From positions 1 through 64,000 of the forward strand of contig NC_089444.1 of assembly GCF_026210795.1 (NCBI RefSeq): 64,000 nucleotides of DNA. Direction: 5' to 3'. Below, piece by piece: positions 47,965 to 57,647 of this stretch. A program made the translations under genes and the position numbers. The stretch comes from Rhizophagus irregularis. Taxonomy: Eukaryota > Glomeromycota > Glomeromycetes > Glomerales > Glomeraceae. Numbering within the stretch: the stretch's first letter is position 1; every line of letters begins with the position of its first letter. The notes under the pieces were generated by a model. It was not told the origin of the DNA, searched no databases, and saw only the letters and a program-made list of their open reading frames with translations.

Positions 47965-48960
47965 ATTAACTACCAAACCACTCGTCATGCATGAAAGCAT
48001 CCCACGTGTTCACTGTTAGGTGAAATTTTTGCTCAGATGGTATGATTCGTTTTAAAATGGTCATTCTTAGCATAAATGCCTCTCTTTCTTCACAAGGCAT
48101 TCACAAGACCGATCCACTACATTGCGAATAGAAAAAAAAAAAAACCTTTAAAATGTAAGTGAGAAAATGAGTAAAATAAAAAACATCCAGATCGTTCATT
48201 TTGAAAGCGACCTGAAGAAATTGAGAAGGAGTAGCATCCATTATTCAAGCTATAGGGTTCAAGGTACACACGATTAAACCAGGACTGACCAGTTGTAATA
48301 AATACGACATATTTCCAATTCTTTAGGTCAGCTAGTGTAAGGCCCCATTTACTGGTAGAAAGTTGCTTGTCGTATGTTAAGGCGAACTCTAACATCGGAT
48401 GTCCAATATCACAGCATATGTTCTTGAACATTATTATTTGCCAACCAATATTAACTCCAATCAACCAACCCAAGTAAGCTCTATCTGAATTAAAATTTTT
48501 AAAAAGAAACTAAAACTAATACTAAATCTAAAAATTAAACAAAAAAATATTGATAAACAAAGGCAAAAAGAAGAAAAAAAAATAAGTAGAAAAAACAATT
48601 CCGGGATTCATTAAGCCGATTTTTGTCTCTATCCTTCTTCCTCCGAGGTGTGTAGGCACAGTCGAAGATGAGGTTCAAAGCTTTTATCGAGAATTGTTTA
48701 AAGAGAAACCAAATTTGGTTAGTTCCACAATATCGGTAAAAGTATAGACTAAGTGTTACACTGAAAAAGCTGATAAAATTCCAAAAGAGGTTGTTCATTC
48801 CGTAAGCTTTTCCAAAATGGAAGTTGTCTTCTGAATCATTTGTTGTTATTTGTAGATGACCTGCCAAATTGCGGAAAATATCCAGAAACGTGTCTAGTTT
48901 ATGACGCGATCTAATCCAAAATTCATTTGATAATGACCTAATCAGAAGTCTTGTAACTTA
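47965..48960 (-). CDS. Uncertain spliced gene fragment, unidentified
   Basis: Three coding-like segments lie in order on the minus strand: LLIRSLSNEFWIRSRHKLDT up to FDCAYTPRRKKDRDKNRLNE (about 48955-48600), DRAYLGWLIGVNIGWQIIMF up to SFSISSGRFQNERSGCFLFY (about 48485-48170), and MPCEEREAFMLRMTILKRII up to WDAFMHDEWFGS and a stop (about 48100-47967). An acceptor TTTTAATTCAG fits before the second. The donors are unclear, so I cannot join them. The mini-exon array lies downstream on the same strand and could belong to the same transcript. No family is recognised. Confidence 0.35.
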
Positions 48961-49119
48961 ATGAATAGGAAATGCCAGTGGGTGTTTGTAAACAGTGGGT
49001 GTCAAAAAAGGTGTAGAAGAAGGTAAAGGTGTATATTGGTCGTATCATTCAAGTAGGCTAGTTAAAGTCTTCCAGAGATAGTTTTGTGTATAATGCTTAA
49101 GTCGTTGTAAGCTGTCTCG

Positions 49120-49320
49120 TATAGAGGTGTGCTTTGGTGAAATCCGTTCAATCTGTCATCCAATCCGATCAAAAAATGGATCATCCGGATTAAGAATGAA
49201 CGGATTGCGGATAATCCGGATGGATCCGTTGGATAACATCGGATTGATCAGATGTTACACAGATAACCGGATTGACCGGATTGATCAGATAATCTGGTCA
49301 AATTCAAACCTTTTTTTTTT
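49120..49320. repeat. CCGGAT/ATCCGG word cluster
   Basis: About 200 bp repeat ATCCGG, CCGGAT, AATCCG and CGGATT in both orientations (for example ATCATCCGGATTAAGAATGA, GGATAATCCGGATGGATCCG, GATAACCGGATTGACCGGAT), bounded by an A/T tract just before the 120-bp array. Confidence 0.6.
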
Positions 49321-49349
49321 TTTAAAAAAAAAAACACTTTTTTCTTTAG

Positions 49350-50575
49350 GACGGACTTGGACTTGGACTTCAGAACGACTTGGATGGCTTGAATTTCAAA
49401 AAGTAAGTGTAAATTTCTTTTTCTTTTATCTTGGGAACGTCACTAAACGTTCCTTTACTTTATTTTTTTAGGAGACGCCTGCCTGGAACTCAATTTCGGC
49501 TTGGGCTATAAAGGTAAGTTAGGGAGGGTAATTTTGATTTTTTGTTTGTCTTTGGGAACGTTATTAACGTTCCTTTTGCTTTTTTTCTTTAGGGGACGCC
49601 CTTCCAGATTTGGATTTTGGCTTGGGCTATAAAGGTAAGTTGGGGGAGGGTATTTTCAGGTTTTTTTGTCTTTTGGAACGTCATTAATGTTCCTTTTGCT
49701 TTTTTTCTTTAGGTGACGCCCTTCCTAGACTTGGATTTCGGCTTGGACTATTAAAGTAAGTCGGGGAGGTTATTTTTGGGGTTTTTTTTGTCTTTAGGAA
49801 CGTATTAACATTTCTTTTGCTTCTTTTCTTTAGGTGACGCCCTTCCTAGACCTGGATTTGGGCTTGGGCTATTAAAGTAAGTTGGGGAAGTTATTTTCAT
49901 TTTTTTTTTGTCTTTAGGAACATCATTAACGTTCCTTTTGCTTTTTTCTTTAGGTGACGCCCTTCCTGAACCTGGATTTTGGCTTGGGCTATTTAGGTAA
50001 GTTGAGGGAAGGTATTTTGCTTATTTTTTTTTTTAGGAACGTCATTAACGTTCCTTTTGCTTCTTTTCTTTGGTGGACTAGCCTAACCCTGGATTTCGGC
50101 TTGGGCTATTAAAGTAAGTTGGGGAAGTTATTTTTGGGTTTTTTTTTGTCTTTTAGAACGTAACTAACGTTCCTTTTGCTTCTTTTCTTTAGGTGACACC
50201 CTTCCTAGACCTGGATTTTGGCTTGGGTTATTAAAGTAAGTTGAGTGAGGGTGTTTTGCTTATTTTGTCTTTGGGAACGTAACTAACGTTCCTTTTGCTT
50301 CTTTTCTTTAGAGTGTGCCTTAGCTCGAACCTGGATTTCAGCTTGGGCTATTAAAGTAAGTTGGGGAAGGGTTTTTTATCTTTTTTTTTGTCTTTGAGAA
50401 CATATTAACGTTCCTTTTGCTTTTTTTCTTTAGGTGACACCCTATAGATCTGGATTTCGGCAGGGCTACATTAAAGTAAGTTGGGGAAGTTATTTTTGTT
50501 TTTTTTTTGTCTTTAGAAACATTATTAACGTTCCTTTTGCTCTTTTCTTTGGAAATTAGGCCCATGCCCCTTGGA
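49350..50575 (+). repeat. 120-bp tandem array with splice-like units, left part
   Basis: About eleven monomers of 119-122 bp (TTTAG positions 49349, 49471, 49592, 49712, 49833, 49953, about 50073, 50192, 50311, 50433 and about 50552). Each has a pyrimidine tract ending TTTCTTTAG, a 42-44-nt block (GTGACGCCCTTCCTAGACCT, then GGATTTCGGCTTGGGCTATT), then GTAAGT, a G-rich stretch, T-tract, and a dyad GGAACGT..TTAACGTTCC. The layout is that of repeated mini-exons of about 43 nt and introns of about 77 nt, close to the intron sizes of true genes here. Units 7 and 11 lack the AG. The array is interrupted by the 11.85-kb element and continues at 62432. Confidence 0.75.
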
Positions 50576-50581
50576 CCTGGA

Positions 50582-51380
50582 GGACAAACTTGGGGGTTCT
50601 GGGACAGCGGCTATCACATAGGTCTAACCATAATTTAGTGTACTCCCAGACCACCTAGCCTTGTTTTCTGATATGATAACACTATACCTGTTTTTCTATC
50701 CCCAGACCACCTAACCTTGATTCCCGATATGTTATTACTTGATAGCTAAAAAAGAACCCCCAAGCGTTGTAGATAAGATTAACATCATTTATTCCTAGGC
50801 ATTATTACCACGCATGAATCCATTCCAGGGTATCATGATTTTATGTTATATCAGATTGCCTTTATAAGTGCCAAAGGTATGAAGGACACAAAGTGTCTGT
50901 AATACCGATGGCACGATTCAGCAATCCATTGTGGCATACTATTTTTATGATACTCTAAAATGGATTCATTCGATGATTTAAGCCATTCATGCTCTAACCA
51001 AAAATTTTTAACAGGAAGGCAACTAGACATATTGTAAAGCTTTTCCTGCTATACGAAAAAATCTGGGACAGTGAAGTCTAACCAAAAATCTAACCCAGGT
51101 CTAACCAAAAAATGTATAGCAGGAAGGTAACTAGATATATTGTAAAGCTTTCCCTGCAATACGAAAAAATCTGGGACAACAGGTCTAACCAAAAGTCTAA
51201 CCAAAAATCCGTCCGAGGTCTAACCAAAAAATATACAGCAGGAAGACAACTAGACATATTGTAAAGCTTCCCTCGCAATACGAAAAAATCTGGGACAACC
51301 TAAGCTTCAACCAAAATTTAACCCTAATCATAAATTGCTCTGATTCTTTGACGAAGCCTATTTTCATACCGATTTTGATA
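50582..51380 (+). repeat. Left terminal inverted repeat of the Polinton-like element
   Basis: It matches the reverse complement of 61631-62431 almost base for base (small differences, for example near 50800 and 51300). The inner part contains about three tandem units of roughly 100 bp with GCAGGAAGRCAACTAGACAT and ACGAAAAAATCTGGGACA, separated by GGTCTAACCAAAAA words. The inner edge is ATACCGATTTTGATA. Confidence 0.85.
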
Positions 51381-51454
51381 GTAATAAGATGGGAAACATT
51401 TTAGAATTTATTAATTGAAGAAAAAAATTTTTAGGTTATTAGTACACAACCAGT

Positions 51455-54400
51455 ATGGCAACAAGCAATCGAACTTGTGATAGATGTGGAAAGACTTTTG
51501 CAACTCCACAAAAGCTTCGTGGGCATCAAAATAGAAAGTTTCAATGCAAGCCTACAGCTAACCCTCAGGATCCCACACCTGAGATTGTACAATTGCAACC
51601 ACAACTGGAGCAATTCCAGGATCCCACACCTGAAATTGTACAATTGCAACCACAACCGGAGCAACTCCAGGATCCCACACCTGAAGTTATCCCAGCTCAT
51701 GCAGAGAAAACTCCTAATTTATCAATTGATGAACTACCAAAATGGTTAGCAGGACCTGGTGATTACAATCAATATACTCCACGAAAAAGAAGAGCTCCCC
51801 AAACAGATAATGAATGGTTTGCTTATATGCAAGGAGATTATAGAGGAAGATGGTGTGATATTCAATTTGTAAAAAGAGTTCATGATCCTGCACGTTCACA
51901 TAAATCTCTAAAACATAAGACAGTATGGCAAGCTGATCTTAAACCAAATGTTAGAGATATACCATATTTTCCAAGTGTAATAGCTGATACCCGTCAGAAA
52001 ATAACAGAAATTCTTGAGAGTGAACTTGAAGAAAAGGGGCAAATCAAATCAGCTATCACTATATTGGCTACATATACAGATAATAGTGGAACATATAAGC
52101 AAGTTTATCATAGAGGAGTCATGCGTGTACTTCTTTTAAAGAATGATATAGATGATCATTTAACGAAATCAGCAGTAGATATCGCAGATAAAATTGTCAA
52201 ATTTATGAAAGGAGGGTCTGGTTGGAAAATTGTTAGTATAGATATATTAACTATTGAGACGTATACTTACCGCCGAGCAGAAGGAGGCTCATACATTCTT
52301 ACACCTAAGGCACTTGCAAATAAGAAGTGCACTATCAATCCGGATAACAAAGATCTCATAGATCCGGACACAGGCTTGCTCTCTGAAAAATGTTTGCAAG
52401 GGGCTTTAGGTGCTTACTTTGCATATAAAGATGGACATACACAAAAACTTGAGCGAATCTTTCGGGCAGAAAAATTTAAGCCATACTTGGAACAAGTCAA
52501 TCTCAATGCAATTCCCATGCCCACTCCTGTTTGTCCACGCATATTTAGCAAGATTGAGGACCTCAATCCTGAGATCTCCATTAATGTATGGGAATGGGAG
52601 GAGAAAACTGGTATTCCAAAACCTGTTATTGCAAGTAAGAATTACAACCGTCAACATATCATTCACCTCATGGCCCTTACAGATATTACAAAATCAGATG
52701 AAGGAAAGTATGGTCAGAAGAATCACTTCCTTTGGATTAAGAATCCTGATGCTTTAATATACAAAGATACATCCCACAAGGGAAAGAAGCATCTTTGCAA
52801 TCGGTGCTTCCAAAGCTTTCCATCGTCTAAATCTTTAACTAATCATCAGGAATGGTGTTTTGGATTAGGTGAGGCACCACAAAGAGTTGAGTTACCAGTT
52901 AAAGGTAAGAATGATTTTGAGGAGTTTAAGAATTTTAACCGAACAATGTATGCTCCATGTGTAATTATTGCAGACTTTGAGGCTGATAACAGAAAGTGTA
53001 ATGAAAACTATGGTGGAAATATGCATAAGATTATGGAGCAAAAGGCTAATAGCTTCTGCTATATGGTCCACTGGATTGAAACTGATGAGACATGGGGGCC
53101 ATTCTTATACCGAGGACCAAATGCAACAGAAGAGTTTGTCTGCAGACTTGATAAAGAATTAAGAAGGATTAATGATGTTTTAGAAGTAAAAGTAGAACGT
53201 ATTATAACAGAGGAAGCTAAAAAGGAATTCACTGAAGCAGTTAGTTGTTGGATATGTAATGGGAATTTCAATCGGGGCGTGCAAGACAAAAAAGTTTGGG
53301 ATCACTGCCACATCACAGGTAAGTTTCGTGGGGCTGCTCATAATGCATGCAATCTTAAGCTTCAAATCGAAGCATGGAAGACTCCAATTCCTGTAGTATT
53401 TCATAACTTCCGTGGCTATGACTCCCATTTAGTTTGTGAATCTGTTGGACGATCAATTGGAGCACATCAAATCAAAGTTATTGCAGAGACATTCGAACGT
53501 TACAAATCCATGAAGGTAGGGCAATTCAAGTACATTGATAGCATGCAGTTCATGGCCTCCAGTCTTGCAAACCTTGCAAAGAATTTAGGGACAGATAAAC
53601 CCCTCACAAAGCGACACTTCAAAAACTTCTCGTCTGAACATATTGACTTAATCACACGTAAAGGGGTTTATCCTTATGAATATATTGATTCACATGATCG
53701 TTTCAAGGAGACAGAACTCCCATCTATTCATGACTTTCATAGTACTCTTGGAGGAAAGATCACTCAGGATAATTACAAACATGCACAAAAAGTTTGGAAG
53801 GAATTTGGCTGCAAGAACTTGGGCGAGTATCATGACCTTTACCTTAAGACTGATGTTCTTCTCCTAGCAGATGTCTGGACAAAGTTTCGACAGACAGCGA
53901 TGCATCATTATGGACTTGACCCAAGTCATTATGTCTCTGCTCCAGCACTTTCATGGGATGGCATGCTTAAGATAACTGGAGTCAAAATAGAGCTATTCAC
54001 CGACATGACCATGCATGATTTTACTGAAAAGGCTAAACGTGGAGGAATAGCTATGGCTGGACACCGTTTTCTAAAAGCCAATAACCCTAAGATGGGTGAC
54101 TCTTTTAATCCCTCTAAACCTACTACCTGGATTTCCTATGTAGATGCAAACAATCTGTATGGATGGGCTATGAGCCAGTACTTACCTATTGGTAATTACA
54201 GATGGGAAGCATCTCCAGAATATTTCAAACAGAATCCAGATAAGCAGAAGCAGATACTTAATATAATTCTTAATACAAAACCAGATGCTGCCCGTGGTTA
54301 CTTTCTAAATATCAAAGCGCACTTCCCCCTTAGGACTCATGATTATCTACAAGATTTACCTCCTGCAGTTGATAGTATAGCTGTAAAAAAGGATAGGTTA

Positions 54401-55573
54401 AGCCCATATATAACCAAACTTGTTGATAACTTAGATGGAGGGCGATTTCCTGAAACAGAGAAGTTAGTTCCACATCTTGGTAAACATGAAGATTATGTCA
54501 TACATTACCAAGAGCTCCAGTATTACATTAAGTTAGGCATGGTTGTAGATGAGATTACACAAGTCCTATCATTTGATCAGGATAACTGGTTAGCTCCTTA
54601 TATTGCAAAAAATACAAATTTACGTCAACAATCCAAGAATTCATTTGAGAAAAACTTCTTTAAACTCATGAATAACTCAGTCTATGGCAAGACTATGGAG
54701 AATGTACGTAAGTATCAGGATGTCAAGCTTATGAGAATGATCAATGAAAATGATGAGAAGAAATTCCTTAAGAAAGTTCGCAAGCCCTCCTTCAAGTATG
54801 CTCGTCAACTTGGCAACACACTTGTAGGAGCACATATGGGTAAGGCTAGTGTTATTCTCAATAAACCTATCATTATCGGTGCATCTGTCCTTGGTCTCAG
54901 TAAACTCTTAATGTACCGCTTCTGGTATGGTTTTGTCAAAGAGAAGTATGGAAACAAAGTACGACTTGGATATATGGATACTGACTCCTTTATCTACCAT
55001 GTCGAGACAGAAGATATTTACAAGGATATGGCAGAGCGTCCAGATCTCTTTGACCTTAATGATACCAAGACTATCGGGCTTTTCAAGGATGAGACTCCTG
55101 GAAATGTAATTACTGAATCTTACCACATCCGTGCAAAATCCTACCACTATGTCTTGGCAGACAAGTCTACAAAGTCCAAACATAAAGGAGTAAGCAAGAA
55201 GGGTATGAGTGATATGGCTAAGGACACATATTTCCCATCTTTAGGTGGAACTTTATTAGATGATACAGTAGAAAAAGATGAAATCTTCGATCCTATGACT
55301 CAAGTATATCGGGACTGTCTGTTTGAAAATAATATCTTCTATGCCAAGAATGTGGGAATGCGTACAAAAAATCATGTAATATCCTTAATCGAGACAGAGA
55401 AGAAGGCATTATCCCCAATCGATACAAAACGCTGGATTTGGTCAGATGGTATATCCTCCTTACCATTCGGTCACTGGCGTATTCAAGTATATAAGAAACT
55501 TCTTGAGCGTGGTACAAGTCATGAGGCAGCAGAAAAAATAGCTATAGGGACCAGATTACCAGAGAAATATTAG
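51455..55573 (+). CDS. Family-B DNA polymerase of protein-primed type
   Basis: A 1372-residue protein. An N-terminal Cys2-His-Cys finger (C8, C11, H24, C31) precedes a three-fold peptide repeat QDPTPEIVQLQPQ (38-80). Further zinc-like clusters are at 448-468 (CNRC...H...C) and 599-633 (CWIC...WDHCHITGKFRG then AAHNACN, endonuclease VII-like). Exonuclease motifs are ADFEAD (507-511), HNFRGYDSH (650-658) and YLKTD (796-800). Polymerase motifs are VDANNLYGW (A, 896-904), LMNNSVYGKT (B, 1071-1080) and YMDTDS (C, 1173-1178). Insertions and motif style match the protein-primed polymerases of Polintons, adintoviruses and linear plasmids. All catalytic residues are present. Start ATG 51455 lies 74 bp inside the left TIR edge. 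It replicates the element by inference. Confidence 0.9.
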   Translation: MATSNRTCDRCGKTFATPQKLRGHQNRKFQCKPTANPQDPTPEIVQLQPQLEQFQDPTPEIVQLQPQPEQLQDPTPEVIPAHAEKTPNLSIDELPKWLAGPGDYNQYTPRKRRAPQTDNEWFAYMQGDYRGRWCDIQFVKRVHDPARSHKSLKHKTVWQADLKPNVRDIPYFPSVIADTRQKITEILESELEEKGQIKSAITILATYTDNSGTYKQVYHRGVMRVLLLKNDIDDHLTKSAVDIADKIVKFMKGGSGWKIVSIDILTIETYTYRRAEGGSYILTPKALANKKCTINPDNKDLIDPDTGLLSEKCLQGALGAYFAYKDGHTQKLERIFRAEKFKPYLEQVNLNAIPMPTPVCPRIFSKIEDLNPEISINVWEWEEKTGIPKPVIASKNYNRQHIIHLMALTDITKSDEGKYGQKNHFLWIKNPDALIYKDTSHKGKKHLCNRCFQSFPSSKSLTNHQEWCFGLGEAPQRVELPVKGKNDFEEFKNFNRTMYAPCVIIADFEADNRKCNENYGGNMHKIMEQKANSFCYMVHWIETDETWGPFLYRGPNATEEFVCRLDKELRRINDVLEVKVERIITEEAKKEFTEAVSCWICNGNFNRGVQDKKVWDHCHITGKFRGAAHNACNLKLQIEAWKTPIPVVFHNFRGYDSHLVCESVGRSIGAHQIKVIAETFERYKSMKVGQFKYIDSMQFMASSLANLAKNLGTDKPLTKRHFKNFSSEHIDLITRKGVYPYEYIDSHDRFKETELPSIHDFHSTLGGKITQDNYKHAQKVWKEFGCKNLGEYHDLYLKTDVLLLADVWTKFRQTAMHHYGLDPSHYVSAPALSWDGMLKITGVKIELFTDMTMHDFTEKAKRGGIAMAGHRFLKANNPKMGDSFNPSKPTTWISYVDANNLYGWAMSQYLPIGNYRWEASPEYFKQNPDKQKQILNIILNTKPDAARGYFLNIKAHFPLRTHDYLQDLPPAVDSIAVKKDRLSPYITKLVDNLDGGRFPETEKLVPHLGKHEDYVIHYQELQYYIKLGMVVDEITQVLSFDQDNWLAPYIAKNTNLRQQSKNSFEKNFFKLMNNSVYGKTMENVRKYQDVKLMRMINENDEKKFLKKVRKPSFKYARQLGNTLVGAHMGKASVILNKPIIIGASVLGLSKLLMYRFWYGFVKEKYGNKVRLGYMDTDSFIYHVETEDIYKDMAERPDLFDLNDTKTIGLFKDETPGNVITESYHIRAKSYHYVLADKSTKSKHKGVSKKGMSDMAKDTYFPSLGGTLLDDTVEKDEIFDPMTQVYRDCLFENNIFYAKNVGMRTKNHVISLIETEKKALSPIDTKRWIWSDGISSLPFGHWRIQVYKKLLERGTSHEAAEKIAIGTRLPEKY

Positions 55574-55645
55574 AATGATATAGAATAGTTTAGTGATACT
55601 TAGGCATATATTAATAATAAATTATATTTTTTCCCGATAGTTGAA

Positions 55646-55915
55646 ATGGAAGACGATCCAATCTATGATATACATAGTAAAGAATATATCGATGACCTTA
55701 TACATATCACAATTCAGAGAGGTCTCTTTAAAGATGTAGAGGATGCAATAAAAAGTATAAAGGCATTAGCTAAAATGGTCATAAGTTCTAAGACTAGTAT
55801 TGATGCATTTATGAAATGCCCTGTACCAAACATTCCAAATGCCTTTTATGACTTAGTAGAGGCATTTTATTATTCAATACTAAGAGAAAGACAATCATTC
55901 GCACATGACATTTAA
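55646..55915 (+). CDS. Small element protein p89, unidentified
   Basis: An 89-residue frame (MEDDPIYDIHSKEYIDDLIH ... FAHDI) begins 73 bp after the polymerase stop, same strand. It is mostly helical in composition with an acidic N-terminus. I recognise no domain. Position and compact spacing suggest an element gene, possibly accessory to the polymerase. No shadow of another gene explains the frame. Confidence 0.5.
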   Translation: MEDDPIYDIHSKEYIDDLIHITIQRGLFKDVEDAIKSIKALAKMVISSKTSIDAFMKCPVPNIPNAFYDLVEAFYYSILRERQSFAHDI

Positions 55916-56009
55916 CAGATTTCTGGGAGGTGTCATATGATAAGATATTCTATGGAATTCTTCAGAATTCTTTGGAATTCCAATTTTTTTTTTTTCGTAA
56001 TAAGAACTA

Positions 56010-56447
56010 ATGTCTTTCAACCAGGTATACACTGAGCTACTAGTTATATTACCAGCTTCTGTAATACATGAGGCATGGATTCGTCTCACAACAAGGAAGC
56101 GCAGTCCACTATCTGTGTCTGATGCCAGTGGAGTAAATTCCATGGTAGAGTTATTTTTGAAACATGAAGTAGAAAGATACCAGAAAAAATTAGCACGTCA
56201 GAGACTAACTGTTAAACAGACATATATGCCAAGAAACAGAATGACACAAGACATGATTAGTGAAGAGGTTTCCATACTTCAGAAGCACTTGCTTGAATAT
56301 AATAAGGTTACTTTTGGCCGATTCATGCAGAACCTTACTAAAGAACATGAGAAATTGATCAAGACAAATCATCAGATACGACATGAAATTGATACCATGA
56401 AGAAGCAAGTACGAGAAATAGAAAAAAAACTTGCTTTCATGTCGTAG
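56010..56447 (+). CDS. Element protein p145 with C-terminal coiled coil
   Basis: A 145-residue frame (MSFNQVYTELLVILPASVIH ... KLAFMS). The second half (FMQNLTKEHEKLIKTNHQIR then HEIDTMKKQVREIEKKL) has clear heptad spacing, and the middle is basic (RYQKKLARQRLTVKQTYMPR). It might be a DNA-binding, terminal-protein or capsid-assembly helper; there is no evidence to choose. It is the last plus-strand gene before the convergent protease/Gag unit, from which a TGCATGG repeat separates it. Confidence 0.5.
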   Translation: MSFNQVYTELLVILPASVIHEAWIRLTTRKRSPLSVSDASGVNSMVELFLKHEVERYQKKLARQRLTVKQTYMPRNRMTQDMISEEVSILQKHLLEYNKVTFGRFMQNLTKEHEKLIKTNHQIRHEIDTMKKQVREIEKKLAFMS

Positions 56448-56504
56448 TTCCCATTATTCATCAAGAAATAGACGAATGGGTACTGTTGCTTCACTCAAAT
56501 TTTG

Positions 56505-56632
56505 TGTGGACTGCGCATGGGATTTTTTTACTATGCATAGACTTTGCATGGACTTTGCATGGGAAATTTTAACTGCACATGGGCTTTGCATGGGCTTTGC
56601 ATGGGACTTTTTACTGCACATGGATTTTTCGT
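56505..56632. repeat. TTTGCATGGG repeats between convergent genes
   Basis: Six to eight near copies of ACTTTGCATGGG/CTGCACATGGGC occur in the gap between p145 (+) and the protease gene (-). Their function is unknown; they may serve as a bidirectional 3'-end or a recombination track. Confidence 0.55.
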
Positions 56633-56699
56633 AAAAAATGTTGTCTAAGATTAGAAGGATATGGGAATTCCTTCCCACAATGCTGACAGGTACGATCAG

Positions 56700-57647
56700 C
56701 TAGTTTTTTTTTATAGGCTGGCTATCTACTGCAAAAACATTACGTTGTGCCTTATGTACAGAGAGAGGAATTGAGACAACCTGTCCATTTACATTTGCTT
56801 TGAACTCACCCTTTACTACAGGTTCCCAACCTGCACGATACTGCCACTGTGTACCAAGTATTAGCAATGATTTGTCCTTACCATTTCGATCCTTCTCGGT
56901 AGGTATAACAGAGAATTCGTCTGATATAGTGACTGTATTTGTACCTTCACCGATAGTTATGGGAATTTCATTGATAGTGCCAAGAGTTTTGGTTGATCCA
57001 GCTACACCATTAAGTGCATGTATATTCTTTCGATCTATTTTGAGACCTAGATGCTTAGCTACATTCTCAGAGATTACTGAAGAGTCAGACCCTGTATCGA
57101 TCATAGCATAGGGTATGCATACATTTTTGATTTTACAGGAAATGGTCGCTACATCATTGGGATCATCTAACTGGAGAAAGTTGATTTCTAAGGGTCTTGG
57201 CCAGTATAGGTTTTTCTGCTGATAGGCACGTATTGCATGATTCAGTGTTTTGTCTTCTTTCTGTTCTACTTCAGATGGTACATCTGCAGGAGGAGTTGGT
57301 AATAGTGGAGTTGCTGTATTTACAGCATGAGCTAGAGGAGATAAAATGTCTTGCATATTTGCTGAAAGAACATCCCAGAGTTTCTTCCTTTCACTAACTG
57401 GATAGTTACTAACAAAGTGATTTAAAAGCGGATCTTTCAGATTCTCATATGCTTGATTGGTATAAGCATTAATCTGTAGGAGGATTTCTTTAGGACATTG
57501 TGCTGCTAGTGAAGCAATTATAGACTTCAGTGCTGCATGAAAGACTTCATCAGTTTTCTTGAGAATAGGTTCTCTTTTAGATTTGGAAGTACGGGATTTC
57601 TTCCCTTTGTTTTTTACCGAAACTCCACGTTGACGAGTTTTTTTTTT
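56700..57647 (-). CDS. Retropepsin-like aspartic protease in the -1 frame after Gag
   Basis: The minus frame opens at the ten-A run (57647-57638), just after a TAG, and stays open about 315 codons to 56700. The core reads IPYAMIDTGSDSSVISENVA, KHLGLKIDRKNI and LLILGTQW, a single-domain retropepsin with the active-site Asp in DTGSDSS and the later hydrophobic-Gly ILG. A basic stretch lies near the N-terminus (KKSRTSKSKREPILKK) and a helical region with LKSIIASLAAQC follows. No ATG precedes 57356, so the frame would be reached by -1 slippage from Gag, or translation starts at ATG 57356, which keeps the whole protease domain (218 aa). In retroelements this enzyme cleaves Gag; the same is inferred. 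Confidence 0.75.
   Translation of the reverse strand, partial: KKKTRQRGVSVKNKGKKSRTSKSKREPILKKTDEVFHAALKSIIASLAAQCPKEILLQINAYTNQAYENLKDPLLNHFVSNYPVSERKKLWDVLSANMQDILSPLAHAVNTATPLLPTPPADVPSEVEQKEDKTLNHAIRAYQQKNLYWPRPLEINFLQLDDPNDVATISCKIKNVCIPYAMIDTGSDSSVISENVAKHLGLKIDRKNIHALNGVAGSTKTLGTINEIPITIGEGTNTVTISDEFSVIPTEKDRNGKDKSLLILGTQWQYRAGWEPVVKGEFKANVNGQVVSIPLSVHKAQRNVFAVDSQPIKKN

Noticed and set aside
49127..49471. 114-codon plus frame over the CCGGAT cluster
   Set aside because: Reads through repeat words and the first array unit; Phe-rich end; not a gene.
53059..53428. Minus frames opposite the polymerase
   Set aside because: Antisense shadows of the 1372-residue polymerase.
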